A DNA stretch of 64,000 bases from assembly GCF_000336955.1 (NCBI RefSeq), contig NZ_AOLI01000012.1:12358-76357 (forward strand), in the 5' to 3' direction. Shown here piece after piece: positions 8,388 to 17,305 of this stretch. Both the position numbers and the translations under genes were made by a program. The stretch comes from Haloferax larsenii JCM 13917. GTDB lineage: Archaea > Halobacteriota > Halobacteria > Halobacteriales > Haloferacaceae. The number at the start of each line of letters is the position of its first letter. Position 1 is the stretch's first letter. The notes under the pieces were generated by a model. The model did no database searches and had not been told where the DNA came from. It was given only the letters and a program-made list of their open reading frames with translations.

Positions 8388-9660
8388 CGATACCGTCGCG
8401 GCGAGTGACGATGCGGCGACCGTCGATGACGACGGGCTCGCGCATCTCGTCGAACTGCTCGTCGAGCGCGGCGAACTCGTCCCAGGCGGTTGCGACGAGC
8501 GCGGCGTCCGCATCGACGAGCGCGGCGGCCGCAGAGTCCGCGTAGTCGATGTCGGGGAACCGTTCGCGCATGTTCTCGGTCGCGACGGGGTCGTAGCCGA
8601 CGACGTCCGCGCCCGCGTCGAGCAGTGCCTCGACGAGCGGAATCGACCGCGACGAGCGAATGTCGTCGGTACCGGGCTTGAACGAGAGTCCGAGGACGGC
8701 GACGCGCTTGCCTTCGGGGTCGAACCGCTTTCGAAGGAGGTCGAGCATACGTTCTGGCTGGCCGTCGTTGACGTCGATAGCGGCTTGCAGGAGGCGTGGT
8801 TCGTAGCCGCGTTCGCGGGCAGCAGCGATGATTGCGGCGGTGTCTTTCGGGAAGCACGAGCCACCCCAGCCGAGACCCGCACCGAGGAACGCAGCGCCGA
8901 TACGGGAGTCGAGGCCGATAGCGTCGAGCACTTCCGCGGAGTCGACGTCGAACTCCTTGCAGATGTTCGCGAGGTCGTTCGCGAGACTTATTTTCGAAGC
9001 GAGGAAGGCGTTGTTCGCGTACTTAATCATCTCCGCTTCTCGGATACCGGTCTCGACGACCGGCGGGTCGTCCGCGTGGTCGACGAGCGGAGCGAAGATG
9101 TCGTCGAGGCGGTCGAACGCGCGGTCAGTGTGGGCACCGAGGACGACCTTGTCGGGGTCGAGGAAGTCCTCGACTGCGGTCCCTTCGCGCTGGAACTCGG
9201 GGTTCATCGCAATGTCGAACTCCTCGCCGACGGTCTTGCCGGCGGCTGCCGCGACGCGCGGGCCGACGACCTCCTCGGTCGTCGTCGGAACGACCGTACT
9301 CTTCGTGACGACGAGGTGGTAGTCGTCTTTGGTGGCGAGCGTCTCCCCGAGCGACGTGGACGCCGCTTTCACCGCACCGAGGTCGATGCTGCCGTCGTCG
9401 TTGGCAGGCGTCTGGAGGGCGAGGAACGTCGCGTCGGTGTCGAGAATCGCCTCGTAGTCGGTCGTCGCTCGGAGTCGGTCGCCGGCGTGTTCGGCGACGA
9501 GTTCGTCGAGGCCCGGTTCGTGAATCGGCGAGCGGCCATCGTTGAGTGTGTCGACGATGTCCTCGTCGATGTCGACGGTGACGACGTCGTGGCCCAACTC
9601 CGCGAAACACGCCGCGATTGTGGTGCCTACGTACCCACTCCCGATGATGCTGAGCTTCAT
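8368..9660 (-). CDS. aglM: UDP-glucose 6-dehydrogenase AglM
   Basis: A cytoplasmic enzyme of 430 residues that oxidises UDP-glucose to UDP-glucuronic acid with NAD, supplying hexuronic acid donors for AglG, AglI and others. The N-terminal Rossmann motif GSGYVGTTIAACFAELGHDV begins at residue 7. Catalytic residues typical of the family are visible: PEFQREGTA (Glu region, near 155), a Lys/Asn segment IKYANNAFLASKI (near 215), and the nucleophilic Cys in GWGGSCFPKD (near 258). A C-terminal UDP-binding domain follows, with LGLSFKPGTDDIRSSRS near 325. It converges on aglB and diverges from a DUF368 gene. The 3' end is embedded in a set of tandem 22-base repeats. Identity as AglM follows from the family and the position next to aglB. 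Confidence 0.92.
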   Translation of the reverse strand: MKLSIIGSGYVGTTIAACFAELGHDVVTVDIDEDIVDTLNDGRSPIHEPGLDELVAEHAGDRLRATTDYEAILDTDATFLALQTPANDDGSIDLGAVKAASTSLGETLATKDDYHLVVTKSTVVPTTTEEVVGPRVAAAAGKTVGEEFDIAMNPEFQREGTAVEDFLDPDKVVLGAHTDRAFDRLDDIFAPLVDHADDPPVVETGIREAEMIKYANNAFLASKISLANDLANICKEFDVDSAEVLDAIGLDSRIGAAFLGAGLGWGGSCFPKDTAAIIAAARERGYEPRLLQAAIDVNDGQPERMLDLLRKRFDPEGKRVAVLGLSFKPGTDDIRSSRSIPLVEALLDAGADVVGYDPVATENMRERFPDIDYADSAAAALVDADAALVATAWDEFAALDEQFDEMREPVVIDGRRIVTRRDGIDYESLV

Positions 9661-9765
9661 TACGTCACCTGTCGCTTCGGAGTGGTTTCATTCTTTCCGA
9701 CGGGCGCGTTCGGCAGCTCGGCGCGACGCACGCCGACCGAACAAAGTGGCGAAATAGCGTGTCTA

Positions 9766-9789
9766 AACGTACTTTCTGAACGTACTTTC
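9766..9789. repeat. 11-base direct repeat in the aglM/DUF368 divergent promoter region
   Basis: aacgtactttc occurs at 9766-9776 and again at 9779-9789, about 100 bases upstream of the aglM start codon and 55 upstream of the DUF368 start. It could be a regulator site serving either gene; no function can be read directly. Confidence 0.5.
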
Positions 9790-9842
9790 GCGGACACGAA
9801 CGGTGGACTCATATCCCTCGCGGAGAAGCTTCGGAACACGAA

Positions 9843-10811
9843 ATGACGACGGGAACCGACGAACGGTCCGCGCTCGTGCCCTGGGTAATCCTCTATCTGA
9901 AAGGCGTCTGTATGGGTACGGCCGACGCCGTTCCGGGCGTCTCCGGCGGTACAATCGCACTCATCACCGGCATCTACGAACGGCTTATCAGTGCGCTCAC
10001 TGCCATCACGCCGACGCGTATCCAGCGCGTTCTCTCGGGTATCGCATCGACCCGACGCGAAGATGCCCTCTCCGCGCTCCGCGAGATAGACGTCGGATTC
10101 CTGCTCGTCCTCGGTGCGGGTATCGCCACTGCCGTCATCACCGTGACGCGCGTCCTCCACACCGCTATCGACCAGTATCCGGTCATCACGTTCGGGTTCT
10201 TCTTCGGTCTCATCGGCGCGTCGGCCGTCGTGCTGTACGCGCAAGTCTCACTCGACGGCCCGCGGCAACTCGCTGCGGCCGCCGCCGGATTCCTCCTCGC
10301 CTTCGTCGCGTCGGGGACCGCCGGCACCGCACTCGGTCACTCGCCACCGGCGACCATGTTCGCGGGCGCAATCGCGGTGAGTGCGATGATTCTCCCCGGT
10401 ATCTCGGGGTCACTCCTCCTGCTGCTCCTCGGTCAGTACGAGTTCATGACGGAGGCACTCAAGACGTTCGTCGACGCGCTTTTGGACGTTGTGACGGGCG
10501 GCCCAGTCGCCGCACTCGTCGAACCGGGAGCCATCGTCGTCGCGTTCATCGGCGGCGCGCTCGTCGGCCTGTTCACCATCGCCCACGCCGTTCGCTGGGC
10601 GCTCGAACACTACCGACGTGCGACCCTCGCGTTCCTCGTGAGCCTCATCGTCGGCGCACTCCGCGCACCAATCGTCAAAGCCAGCGAAAAGCTCGCCGAA
10701 GGGAACCAGCCGTGGACCGCCGAACTCGTCGGCATCTTCGCCGTCACAGCGGTTATCGGAGCCGCAATCGTCCTCCTCGTTGACCGATACACGTCGGTCA
10801 TCGAGTCCTAA
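9843..10811 (+). CDS. DUF368 membrane protein, candidate polyprenyl-phosphate transporter
   Basis: A 322-residue integral membrane protein with roughly eight to ten hydrophobic segments. It carries the family hallmark in two inverted-type repeats: DAVPGVSGGTIALITGIYER near residue 30 and ILPGISGSLLLLLLGQYE near 185. In bacteria, members of the DUF368 family have been shown to move undecaprenyl phosphate back across the cytoplasmic membrane. In this archaeon the equivalent cargo would be dolichol phosphate released by AglB, which fits the divergent position beside aglM. That substrate is inference. The ATG at 9843 is the first codon of the coherent frame. Downstream it converges on a methyltransferase gene with a 33-base gap. 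Confidence 0.8.
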   Translation: MTTGTDERSALVPWVILYLKGVCMGTADAVPGVSGGTIALITGIYERLISALTAITPTRIQRVLSGIASTRREDALSALREIDVGFLLVLGAGIATAVITVTRVLHTAIDQYPVITFGFFFGLIGASAVVLYAQVSLDGPRQLAAAAAGFLLAFVASGTAGTALGHSPPATMFAGAIAVSAMILPGISGSLLLLLLGQYEFMTEALKTFVDALLDVVTGGPVAALVEPGAIVVAFIGGALVGLFTIAHAVRWALEHYRRATLAFLVSLIVGALRAPIVKASEKLAEGNQPWTAELVGIFAVTAVIGAAIVLLVDRYTSVIES

Positions 10812-10844
10812 GTCGGCAGGAAAGCAGCGTTTTCTGAGTTCGAT

Positions 10845-11399
10845 TTACCGCCGAGCCACGCAGACGAACGTCTCGCGTCGCGTCGCCCCGTGAGTGACGG
10901 TGAACCCGGCCGCTTCGAAGGCTTCGACGGCGTCTCCGAGTCCGAATCGTTCGTCAGTCGGTGGCCCAGCTTCTCCGTCGCCAGCGGTGGACCAGTCGAT
11001 GGTGACGACGTGACCGCCGGGCGCGACGACCCGCGCAATTTCGGTCAGCGCCTCGTCGGTGGCGAACTCGTGGTAGGTCATCGTCGAGAACGCGGCGTCG
11101 AGGTGGTCGTCGTCGAAGGGAAGCGAGGCGACGTCCGCGGTGACGAACTCCACGTTCTCCGGGGTGCCCTTGTCGCGGTAGAAGTCGTGCATCGCCTCCT
11201 GTACGTCCACGGCGTACATCGTGTCGACGAACGGCGCGACGTCGTCGGTGAAGAAGCCAGTTCCACTCCCGAGGTCGGCGACGACGTCCCCCGGACGCGG
11301 GTCGAGCAGGGAGAGTAATTCTTCACGAGAGACGAACCGGTATCGACTCGGGTCGTCGAGCTTCGCCGCAGAGTCGACGTCGAAGGTGTGAAATCCCAT
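10845..11399 (-). CDS. class I SAM-dependent methyltransferase
   Basis: A 184-residue soluble protein with the seven-stranded methyltransferase fold. Motif I is VADLGSGTGFFTDDV near residue 40, an acidic residue follows at MYAVDVQEAM, and motif II/III appear as EFVTADVASLPF and APGGHVVTIDW. The start MGFHTFDVDS at 11399 is chosen because it keeps the normal family length; an open frame continues far upstream but would add about 160 residues with no domain. It resembles UbiE/Methyltransf_11 members. The substrate cannot be told. It has no obvious partner; the next gene is divergent. Confidence 0.75.
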   Translation of the reverse strand: MGFHTFDVDSAAKLDDPSRYRFVSREELLSLLDPRPGDVVADLGSGTGFFTDDVAPFVDTMYAVDVQEAMHDFYRDKGTPENVEFVTADVASLPFDDDHLDAAFSTMTYHEFATDEALTEIARVVAPGGHVVTIDWSTAGDGEAGPPTDERFGLGDAVEAFEAAGFTVTHGATRRETFVCVARR

Positions 11400-11528
11400 A
11401 CGAGAGGTGTGTTCGGCAGGTGCTAAGTCCCATCGGTTACGTCTCGGTTGTGCCCGGTGAGCACACGATAAAGACCGAATATGCCGTCGGCGATGGGCTT
11501 TTGCGTGCCGACAGACACCATTGGAGAT

Positions 11529-11717
11529 ATGGAACCCCAACTTCGACGACCGACTCGACGCGCCTGCGAGCGCTGTGGTCGCGTGGAACGATGGGACGGC
11601 GACGCGGCGACGTGGCGTGTCGCGTCCGAAGACGGCGACAAGCAGGTCGGAAACCCCTACTGCATCCACGAGTGGGACATCAACGGCCGCTTTGCGCCCT
11701 TCGAAGAACCGGCGTAA
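11529..11717 (+). CDS. small HEWD-family protein, possible zinc finger
   Basis: A 62-residue protein typical of haloarchaea. It holds a CxxC pair at residues 13-16 (ACERCGR) and the sequence YCIHEWDING at 44-53, the hallmark of HEWD family proteins. Cys13, Cys16, Cys45 and His47 could bind zinc, which is inference. The ATG at 11529 is chosen over an upstream in-frame ATG at 11481 because the family begins shortly before the CxxC. The cutA gene starts 24 bases downstream on the same strand and may be co-transcribed. Function is unknown. Confidence 0.7.
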   Translation: MEPQLRRPTRRACERCGRVERWDGDAATWRVASEDGDKQVGNPYCIHEWDINGRFAPFEEPA

Positions 11718-11741
11718 CACGACGAGACGAGTTACACAGCG

Positions 11742-12053
11742 ATGCCGACAGCATACGTGACTGCACCGCCCGACGCGGCAGCCGAACTCGCCCGAACGCT
11801 CGTCGAGGAACGACTTGCGGCGTGCGTGAACCGCGTCCCCTGCCAGTCGGTGTATCGGTGGGACGGCGAGGTCCACGACGACGACGAGGTCATCCTACTC
11901 GCGAAGACGACCGACGACCGATACGACGAGTTCGCCTCGCGGGTGGTCGAACTCCACCCATACGACGTGCCCTGTGTCGAACGGTTCGACGAATCCCACG
12001 TCCTCGACGAGTACGCGACGTGGGTCTCGGACGAAGTATCGGACCAAAACTAG
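11742..12053 (+). CDS. cutA: CutA1-like divalent cation tolerance protein
   Basis: A 103-residue member of the CutA1 family, small trimeric cytosolic proteins with a ferredoxin-like fold linked to copper tolerance or signalling. The sequence follows the family from end to end: MPTAYVTAPPDAAAELARTL at the N-terminus, LAACVNRVPCQSVYRWDGEV at about 25-45, EVILLAKTTDDRY in the middle and HPYDVPCVE near 75. The Cys in AACVN is the conserved one. Length matches the family. It follows the HEWD gene by 24 bases and converges on the HAD phosphatase. Confidence 0.9.
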   Translation: MPTAYVTAPPDAAAELARTLVEERLAACVNRVPCQSVYRWDGEVHDDDEVILLAKTTDDRYDEFASRVVELHPYDVPCVERFDESHVLDEYATWVSDEVSDQN

Positions 12054-12083
12054 CCACAAACGACGGTTCCGTCGCTGGCGCTT

Positions 12084-12755
12084 CTACGACTCCTGTAGCG
12101 ACCGAAGGACCGAGAGCGTGCCGTCCATATACGAGTCTTCGAGGACCTCGTCTGCGGCCGCTTTCGCCACGTCGTCGGCGTTCGCGACGGCGTACGACTG
12201 CCCGGTGACGCCAAACGTGGAGGCGTCGTTTTCGCTGTCGCCGATGGCGACGAAGTCGGCGGGGTCGTAGTCGAGACGGTCACAGACGTGTTCGAGACCG
12301 ACCGCCTTCTCGACGCCCGGGCTTTTGACGTGGTACGCGAAGCCCGTATCGACGACTTCGAGGTCGAACTCGGCGGAGACCTCGCGAAGGAGCGCTTCGT
12401 CGGCGTCGAGGCTGATAGCAATCTCCGTCTCGCGCCAGCGGTTGACGGTGTCGGCGGGACCCCATCCGAGGTCGCCGCCGCGGGCGACGAACTCGTCTGC
12501 GGCGGCCTGTGCTGCCTCGCGGTCGCCCGCGAAGGTCACGTCGCCCTCGACGAGGACGACGCCGCCGTTTTCGGCGACGACCGTCTCGGGAAGTCCGAGG
12601 TAGTGACACAGAGAGACGGGGTACGGGAACGCCTTTCCAGTGGCCAAGACCACGGGGGCGTCCCACGAGGGGAGGACGTCGAAGGCGCGGGGGTCGAGGT
12701 GGCCGTCGGCGTCGGTGAGTGTTCCGTCGATATCGAGTACGAGCGGTGGAACCAT
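12084..12755 (-). CDS. phosphoglycolate phosphatase-like HAD hydrolase
   Basis: A 223-residue HAD hydrolase of the archaeal phosphoglycolate phosphatase (Cof/SPP-like) type. Motif I is LVLDIDGTLTDADG at residues 5-18, with the nucleophile and acid/base Asp. Motif II is LATGKAFPYP near 38, and motif III/IV is VAIGDSENDASTF near 168. The C2-type cap lies between. The enzyme would dephosphorylate 2-phosphoglycolate or a related sugar phosphate. It lies 30 bases downstream of the Orc-like ATPase gene on the same strand and may be transcribed with it. Confidence 0.85.
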   Translation of the reverse strand: MVPPLVLDIDGTLTDADGHLDPRAFDVLPSWDAPVVLATGKAFPYPVSLCHYLGLPETVVAENGGVVLVEGDVTFAGDREAAQAAADEFVARGGDLGWGPADTVNRWRETEIAISLDADEALLREVSAEFDLEVVDTGFAYHVKSPGVEKAVGLEHVCDRLDYDPADFVAIGDSENDASTFGVTGQSYAVANADDVAKAAADEVLEDSYMDGTLSVLRSLQES

Positions 12756-12785
12756 ACCACCGCTTGGGAGACGGGGGAAAAAGAG

Positions 12786-13955
12786 TCAGCGGTCGGAGCC
12801 GTCGATTCCGCGGAACACCAGCGTCGAGAAGTTCGGCACGGGACGCGTCGCGGGTCGCCCCGGCCCGTCTGTCGTCTCGGCGACCGCGACACGGCGGACG
12901 ATTCCGAGGTCCGACAGTTCGTAGAGGACGCGCCGGACAGTCGTCTGCGAGAGCGACACCGACGGGTGCGCGGCGATTGCCTCGGTCGCCGCCGTGACGG
13001 ACTCACACTCGTCGTCGTCGAGTTCGACGAACGCTCGAAGCACCTGTCGGCGGTTTTCGGAGAGGGCGAAGACGCGGCCGAGCGAGCACCCGTCTTCGGG
13101 GACGGCGTCGATGCCGGCGGTCACGTACTCCGGTTCGATAGCGTCCGCCTCGTCTGCCGCGGCGAGCGTCGCCGCACCGTAGAGTGCGGAGAGCGCGTCG
13201 TGTGCATCGCCGTCGGCCCAATCGGCGATGGTGTTCGTCACGTCGTGGGTGAGCGCGGTTCGCGTGATGGCGTCCGACCCGCGCTCGGCGAGTACGTCGG
13301 CGAGTGCGTGCCGCTCGTAGGCCGGAATCTCGATGTCCGTCACGTCCGCTTCCAGCGCCGGTCGGTCGTCTCGCCCAACTGTGACGACAGACACGTGCGG
13401 CGAGGCGTCGGCGAGCGTCTCGATAGCGGTTTCCGCGCTGTACGTCATCGGTTCGCCGACGTGGTCGACCGCGACGACCGCCCGGTTGTCGTGCGTGAGT
13501 CGGTCTGCCAGTCGGGTGCGGAGCGACTCGACGCCCACGCCTTGCGAGGGGACCTCCTCCTCGCTGAGGTCGTCGAGGACGGCGTGGAGGAGCGTAAACT
13601 CCGTCTGGGCCGCGCGGGCGTCGACGTACGAAAACGAGATGGTCGGCGGTTGCACCGCGCGCGTCGTCGTGTAAATCACCGACTGAGGGGATGGTATCGC
13701 CCGCGAAATGTGGTCGAACAGAGAGGTTACGAGTGCGGATTTCCCAGCGCCCTTCGGCCCGTGGACGTACGCGTGCGTCGGAAGCGACCCGTCGAAGACG
13801 GGGTCCAGATGGTCGAGAAGCATTTCGAGCGTTGGCCCGCGACCAGTCGGTTCGTCCGGGTGGACCGTCGGGTTCAACACGGTCACGTCGCGGACGATAC
13901 GGCGTCTCGACTCACCTCGGTTCCGGCGTCGCGCGATTCGGTCTTCGAGTCGCAT
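12786..13955 (-). CDS. Orc1/Cdc6-like AAA+ ATPase with altered Walker B
   Basis: A 389-residue protein laid out like archaeal Orc1/Cdc6. The start region resembles the ORC linker (NPTVHPDEPTGRGPTLEML), then comes Walker A GPKGAGKSALVTSL near residue 67. The Walker B position reads AVVAVDHVGEP near 160, so the usual Asp-Glu pair is Asp-His. The C-terminal part looks like a winged helix (SVSLSQTTVRRVLYELSDLG, about 338-357). The loss of the catalytic Glu suggests ATP binding with weak hydrolysis. It is shorter and more divergent than replication initiators and could be a paralog with a regulatory role. It diverges from glpA across a 367-base gap. I see no clear origin repeats there. Confidence 0.7.
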   Translation of the reverse strand: MRLEDRIARRRNRGESRRRIVRDVTVLNPTVHPDEPTGRGPTLEMLLDHLDPVFDGSLPTHAYVHGPKGAGKSALVTSLFDHISRAIPSPQSVIYTTTRAVQPPTISFSYVDARAAQTEFTLLHAVLDDLSEEEVPSQGVGVESLRTRLADRLTHDNRAVVAVDHVGEPMTYSAETAIETLADASPHVSVVTVGRDDRPALEADVTDIEIPAYERHALADVLAERGSDAITRTALTHDVTNTIADWADGDAHDALSALYGAATLAAADEADAIEPEYVTAGIDAVPEDGCSLGRVFALSENRRQVLRAFVELDDDECESVTAATEAIAAHPSVSLSQTTVRRVLYELSDLGIVRRVAVAETTDGPGRPATRPVPNFSTLVFRGIDGSDR

Positions 13956-14322
13956 GAGGAATTGTCTCTTACGTGGCTGATTTTCAGTGCATGGATAAAA
14001 ATGAACATACTGTCGTCTCGGGATTTTCCAGAGACCGCTGTCCCACCGGCAGTGTCACTCTCCGGCGCGGTGAGGGAGTACTGTGAGCCACTGTGAATGC
14101 CACTGGTTTGCCCGTAGATTCGGAGTACCAATAACTATTTTGAATGTTCATTTTGAAATCTTCCTGTCCTATGTGACCCACGGAGAAACCGCATACTCCG
14201 CTATTCTACGGGGTTGAACAGCGCACCGGGACTGGAAAAGCAGTCCAGAAGTTGAACTAAACCGCCTCGTTAGCCAGTGAAGGTAAAATAAAGTGCCCGC
14301 AGTTCTTCTTCACGAAAGACGG
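13956..14322. promoter_or_regulatory. divergent control region between Orc-like gene and glpA
   Basis: This 367-base gap is AT-richer than the flanking genes. A TATA-like taaaataaag lies at 14284-14293, about 35 bases before the glpA ATG. An inverted repeat ctgga/tccag with a 7-base loop lies at 14232-14248, and attttgaa is repeated directly near 14136-14155. These are candidate sites for a glycerol-responsive regulator. No gene or origin repeat is visible. Confidence 0.5.
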
Positions 14323-16050
14323 ATGAGTACATCGCCGAGCGTTCTCGTCATCGGCGGGGGGTCGACCGGAACCGGCATCGCGCGCGACCTCGCGATGCGC
14401 GGTCTTGACGTCACCCTCGTCGAGAAGGGGAACCTCACACACGGGACAACGGGGCGGATGCACGGGCTCCTCCACAGCGGTGGACGCTACGCGGTATCTG
14501 ACCAGGCGTCCGCAAAGGAGTGTATCGTGGAGAATCGCGTCCTGCGACGAATCGCCGGGCACTGCGTCGAAATGACCGGCGGGCTGTTCGTCCAGCGACC
14601 CGAAGACTCGGACGAATACTTCGAGAAGAAACTCGAAGGCTGTCGGGAGTGCGGCATTCCCGTCGAAGTCCTCTCGGCCGAAGAGGCACGCGAGCAAGAG
14701 CCGTACCTCGCGAAAGACATCAAACGCGCCATCAGAGTTCCTGACGGCGCTATCGACCCGTTCCGACTCTGTGTCGCGAACGCCGCGAGCGCGGTCGAAC
14801 ACGGCGCGCGCATCGAGACCCACTCGGAAGTCACAGACGTGCTCGTCGAGGACGGCGAAGTCGTCGGCGTCGAAGTCACACACAAGTCCGGAACCGGCCC
14901 GTACGTCCACGGGAATCCCGGTGAAGTCGAAGAGATTCGCGCCGACTACGTCGTCAACGCGACGGGTGCGTGGGCAGGCCAAATCGGCGACCTCGCGGGC
15001 GTGGACGTCGAAGTCCGCCCCTCGAAGGGCGTCATGACCATCATGAACACCCGGCAGGTCGATACGGTCGTCAACCGCTGTCGGCCGAAGGGCGACGCGG
15101 ACATCATCGTCCCCCACGAGACGACCTGTATCCTCGGCACGACCGACGAAGAGGTCGAAGACCCCGAAGATTACCCCGAAGAGGGCTGGGAAGTCGACCT
15201 CATGATAGACACGCTCTCCGAACTCGTTCCGATGCTGAAAGACGCGCGGACGATTCGGTCGTTCTGGGGCGTGCGACCGCTCTACGAACCGCCGGGAACC
15301 GGCACCGAGGACCCGACGGACATCACCCGCGAGTTCTTCTTGCTCGACCACGCCGACCGCGACGACCTCCCCGGCATGACGAGCATCGTCGGCGGCAAAC
15401 TCACCACCTACCGGATGATGGCCGAGAAGATTTCAGACCACGTCTGCGAGAAAGTCGGCGTCGACGCCGAGTGCCGCACCGCCGACGTGCCGCTTCCCGG
15501 AAGCGAGGACTTCAGCGTCCTCCGCGACTACATGGACGACTTCGGCCTGCGCTCGCCAATCGGCCGCCGCTCGGTGCAGCGCCTCGGCTCTCGCGCCGAC
15601 GACGTGCTGACCAGCGTCGACCCGAACCCGGTCGTCTGTGAGTGCGAGGCCGTCACCCGTGCGGAGATTCAAGACTCACTCGACACGGCCGGAACCGACC
15701 TCAACTCGGTTCGCATTCAGACGCGCGCCTCGATGGGGAACTGTCAGGGCGCGATTTGCTGTCACCGGATGGCGACCGAACTCGCCCCCGAATACGACGA
15801 AGACGTCGTCCGCGCCTCGCTCGACGACCTCTATCAGGAGCGTTGGAAGGGCGAGCGCCACGGTATGTGGGGCGAACAACTCTCGCAAGCCGCGCTCAAG
15901 CACATGCTCCACGCGACGACGATGAACCGCGATTCGGACCCGGCGGCAACGGAATCCGGCGTAGACTTCGCGGCGTTCGACGACGGGGCCGTCGCGGACG
16001 GCGACCGCGACGCACACGCTGTTTCGGAGGTGAACGATGGCGATTACTGA
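14323..16050 (+). CDS. glpA: anaerobic-type glycerol-3-phosphate dehydrogenase subunit A
   Basis: The 575-residue FAD-binding catalytic subunit of a membrane-associated GlpABC complex that oxidises sn-glycerol 3-phosphate to dihydroxyacetone phosphate and passes electrons to the quinone pool. The FAD motif [17 protein letters not shown] starts near residue 8, and the DAO fold runs to about 390. The C-terminal BFD-like [2Fe-2S] region has VCECEAV near 440 and [10 protein letters not shown] near 470. The ATG at 14323 gives [13 protein letters not shown]; an upstream TTG frame would add ten odd residues. glpB starts 14 bases before the glpA stop and glpC overlaps glpB, so the three form a tight operon. 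In H. volcanii this type of enzyme is the main route for glycerol. Confidence 0.93.
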   Translation: MSTSPSVLVIGGGSTGTGIARDLAMRGLDVTLVEKGNLTHGTTGRMHGLLHSGGRYAVSDQASAKECIVENRVLRRIAGHCVEMTGGLFVQRPEDSDEYFEKKLEGCRECGIPVEVLSAEEAREQEPYLAKDIKRAIRVPDGAIDPFRLCVANAASAVEHGARIETHSEVTDVLVEDGEVVGVEVTHKSGTGPYVHGNPGEVEEIRADYVVNATGAWAGQIGDLAGVDVEVRPSKGVMTIMNTRQVDTVVNRCRPKGDADIIVPHETTCILGTTDEEVEDPEDYPEEGWEVDLMIDTLSELVPMLKDARTIRSFWGVRPLYEPPGTGTEDPTDITREFFLLDHADRDDLPGMTSIVGGKLTTYRMMAEKISDHVCEKVGVDAECRTADVPLPGSEDFSVLRDYMDDFGLRSPIGRRSVQRLGSRADDVLTSVDPNPVVCECEAVTRAEIQDSLDTAGTDLNSVRIQTRASMGNCQGAICCHRMATELAPEYDEDVVRASLDDLYQERWKGERHGMWGEQLSQAALKHMLHATTMNRDSDPAATESGVDFAAFDDGAVADGDRDAHAVSEVNDGDY

Positions 16051-17305
16051 CGACGTGCTCGTCATCGGCGGCGGTATCGCCGCCTGTACGGCCGCGCTCT
16101 CGGCCGCCGAGACCGGCGCGCAGGTTCGACTGCTCGCCCACAAGAAGAGCACGCTCCGGCAGGCCAGCGGCCTCGTGGACGTACTTGGATACGCGGGCGA
16201 CGACGGACCACTCGCAAACCCCTACGACGGCCTCGACGAACTCCCCGAAGGGCACCCCTACCGAATCGTCGGCGAAGACGGCATCCGCGACGGCCTGCGC
16301 CTCTTCGACGAAGCCGTGGGCGACGCCTACCGCGGCGGCCACACCGACGACAACGCCCTCGTGGCGACCTACGGCGGCACGATGAAACCGACCGCTCGGT
16401 ATCCCGAGTCGGTCGCGTCCGGTCTCGTGAGCGCGTCCGGCGACATGCTGCTCGTCGGCTTCGAGAGCCTCACTGACTTCGACGCGCCGGTCGCCGCAGA
16501 CCACCTCGAAGCTGCGGGCGTCCCATTCTCGGTTCGCGGCGTGAGCCTCCCGTTCCCCAAAACGTTCCGCGCGGACGCCAAACTGACGCGCTTCGCCAAG
16601 GCGCTCGACCGCGACGAGTCAGTCGAGAGCGGAACGGTTCGTTCGGCCCTCGCCGACGCCGTCGCCGACGAACTCGACGGTGAGACGCGGGTCGGCTTCC
16701 CGGCCATGCTCGGCGACGACCACGACACGGAAGTCCGCGACGAACTCGCCGACCGCCTCGGCGTTCCCGTCTTCGAAGTCCCCACCGGCCCGCCGAGTCT
16801 CCTCGGCCTGAAACTCGAAGACATGCTGTTCGACGCCCTCGACGAAGCGGGCGTCCGAATCTCGTCCGGCAATCCGGCCGTCGACTTCGAAGCCGACGGC
16901 GACCGAATCGAGACGGTTCTCGTCGACCAGAAGAGTCGGATGACACCCTACGAAGCCGACCAAATCGTCCTCGCGACGGGTGGTCTCGTCGGCAAGGGCC
17001 TCGACTCCGACAGAGCGCACGTGACCGAGCCAGTGTTCGGCTGTCACGTCCCGCATCCCGAGGACCGCTACGACTGGTCGGAACCCGAGGCCTTCGGTGA
17101 CCACGAGTTCGCTCGCTTCGGTGTCGTGCCGGACGACGAACTCCGGCCAACTGACGCGGACGGCGAATCGCACTTCGAAAACCTGCGTGCGGCGGGTGGC
17201 GTCGTCGGTGGCGCACACGTCGCACGCGAGAAATCCGCGAGCGGCGTCTCGCTGGCGACTGGTGCGGTTGCCGGCCGCCTCGCGGGGGAGGACGCAACCC
17301 AATGA
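16037..17305 (+). CDS. glpB: glycerol-3-phosphate dehydrogenase subunit B
   Basis: A 422-residue flavoprotein subunit of the GlpABC complex that links GlpA to GlpC. It begins [24 protein letters not shown] with a dinucleotide-binding fold in the first 35 residues. A second conserved GG motif ([12 protein letters not shown]) appears near 317, and a C-terminal [17 protein letters not shown] near 395 matches the GlpB family. Overlap of 14 bases with glpA and 4 bases with glpC indicates translational coupling. No membrane segment is seen; it probably docks on the membrane through GlpC. Confidence 0.92.
   Translation: MAITDDVLVIGGGIAACTAALSAAETGAQVRLLAHKKSTLRQASGLVDVLGYAGDDGPLANPYDGLDELPEGHPYRIVGEDGIRDGLRLFDEAVGDAYRGGHTDDNALVATYGGTMKPTARYPESVASGLVSASGDMLLVGFESLTDFDAPVAADHLEAAGVPFSVRGVSLPFPKTFRADAKLTRFAKALDRDESVESGTVRSALADAVADELDGETRVGFPAMLGDDHDTEVRDELADRLGVPVFEVPTGPPSLLGLKLEDMLFDALDEAGVRISSGNPAVDFEADGDRIETVLVDQKSRMTPYEADQIVLATGGLVGKGLDSDRAHVTEPVFGCHVPHPEDRYDWSEPEAFGDHEFARFGVVPDDELRPTDADGESHFENLRAAGGVVGGAHVAREKSASGVSLATGAVAGRLAGEDATQ

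Noticed and set aside
12288-14096. 602-residue open frame antisense to the phosphatase and Orc-like genes
   Set aside because: It has no domain and crosses a true intergenic region; both minus-strand genes have clear family motifs.
13956-14322. Replication origin next to the Orc-like gene
   Set aside because: The gap lacks repeated origin-recognition-type elements with G-runs and has no long AT-rich unwinding tract; the visible signals suit promoters.
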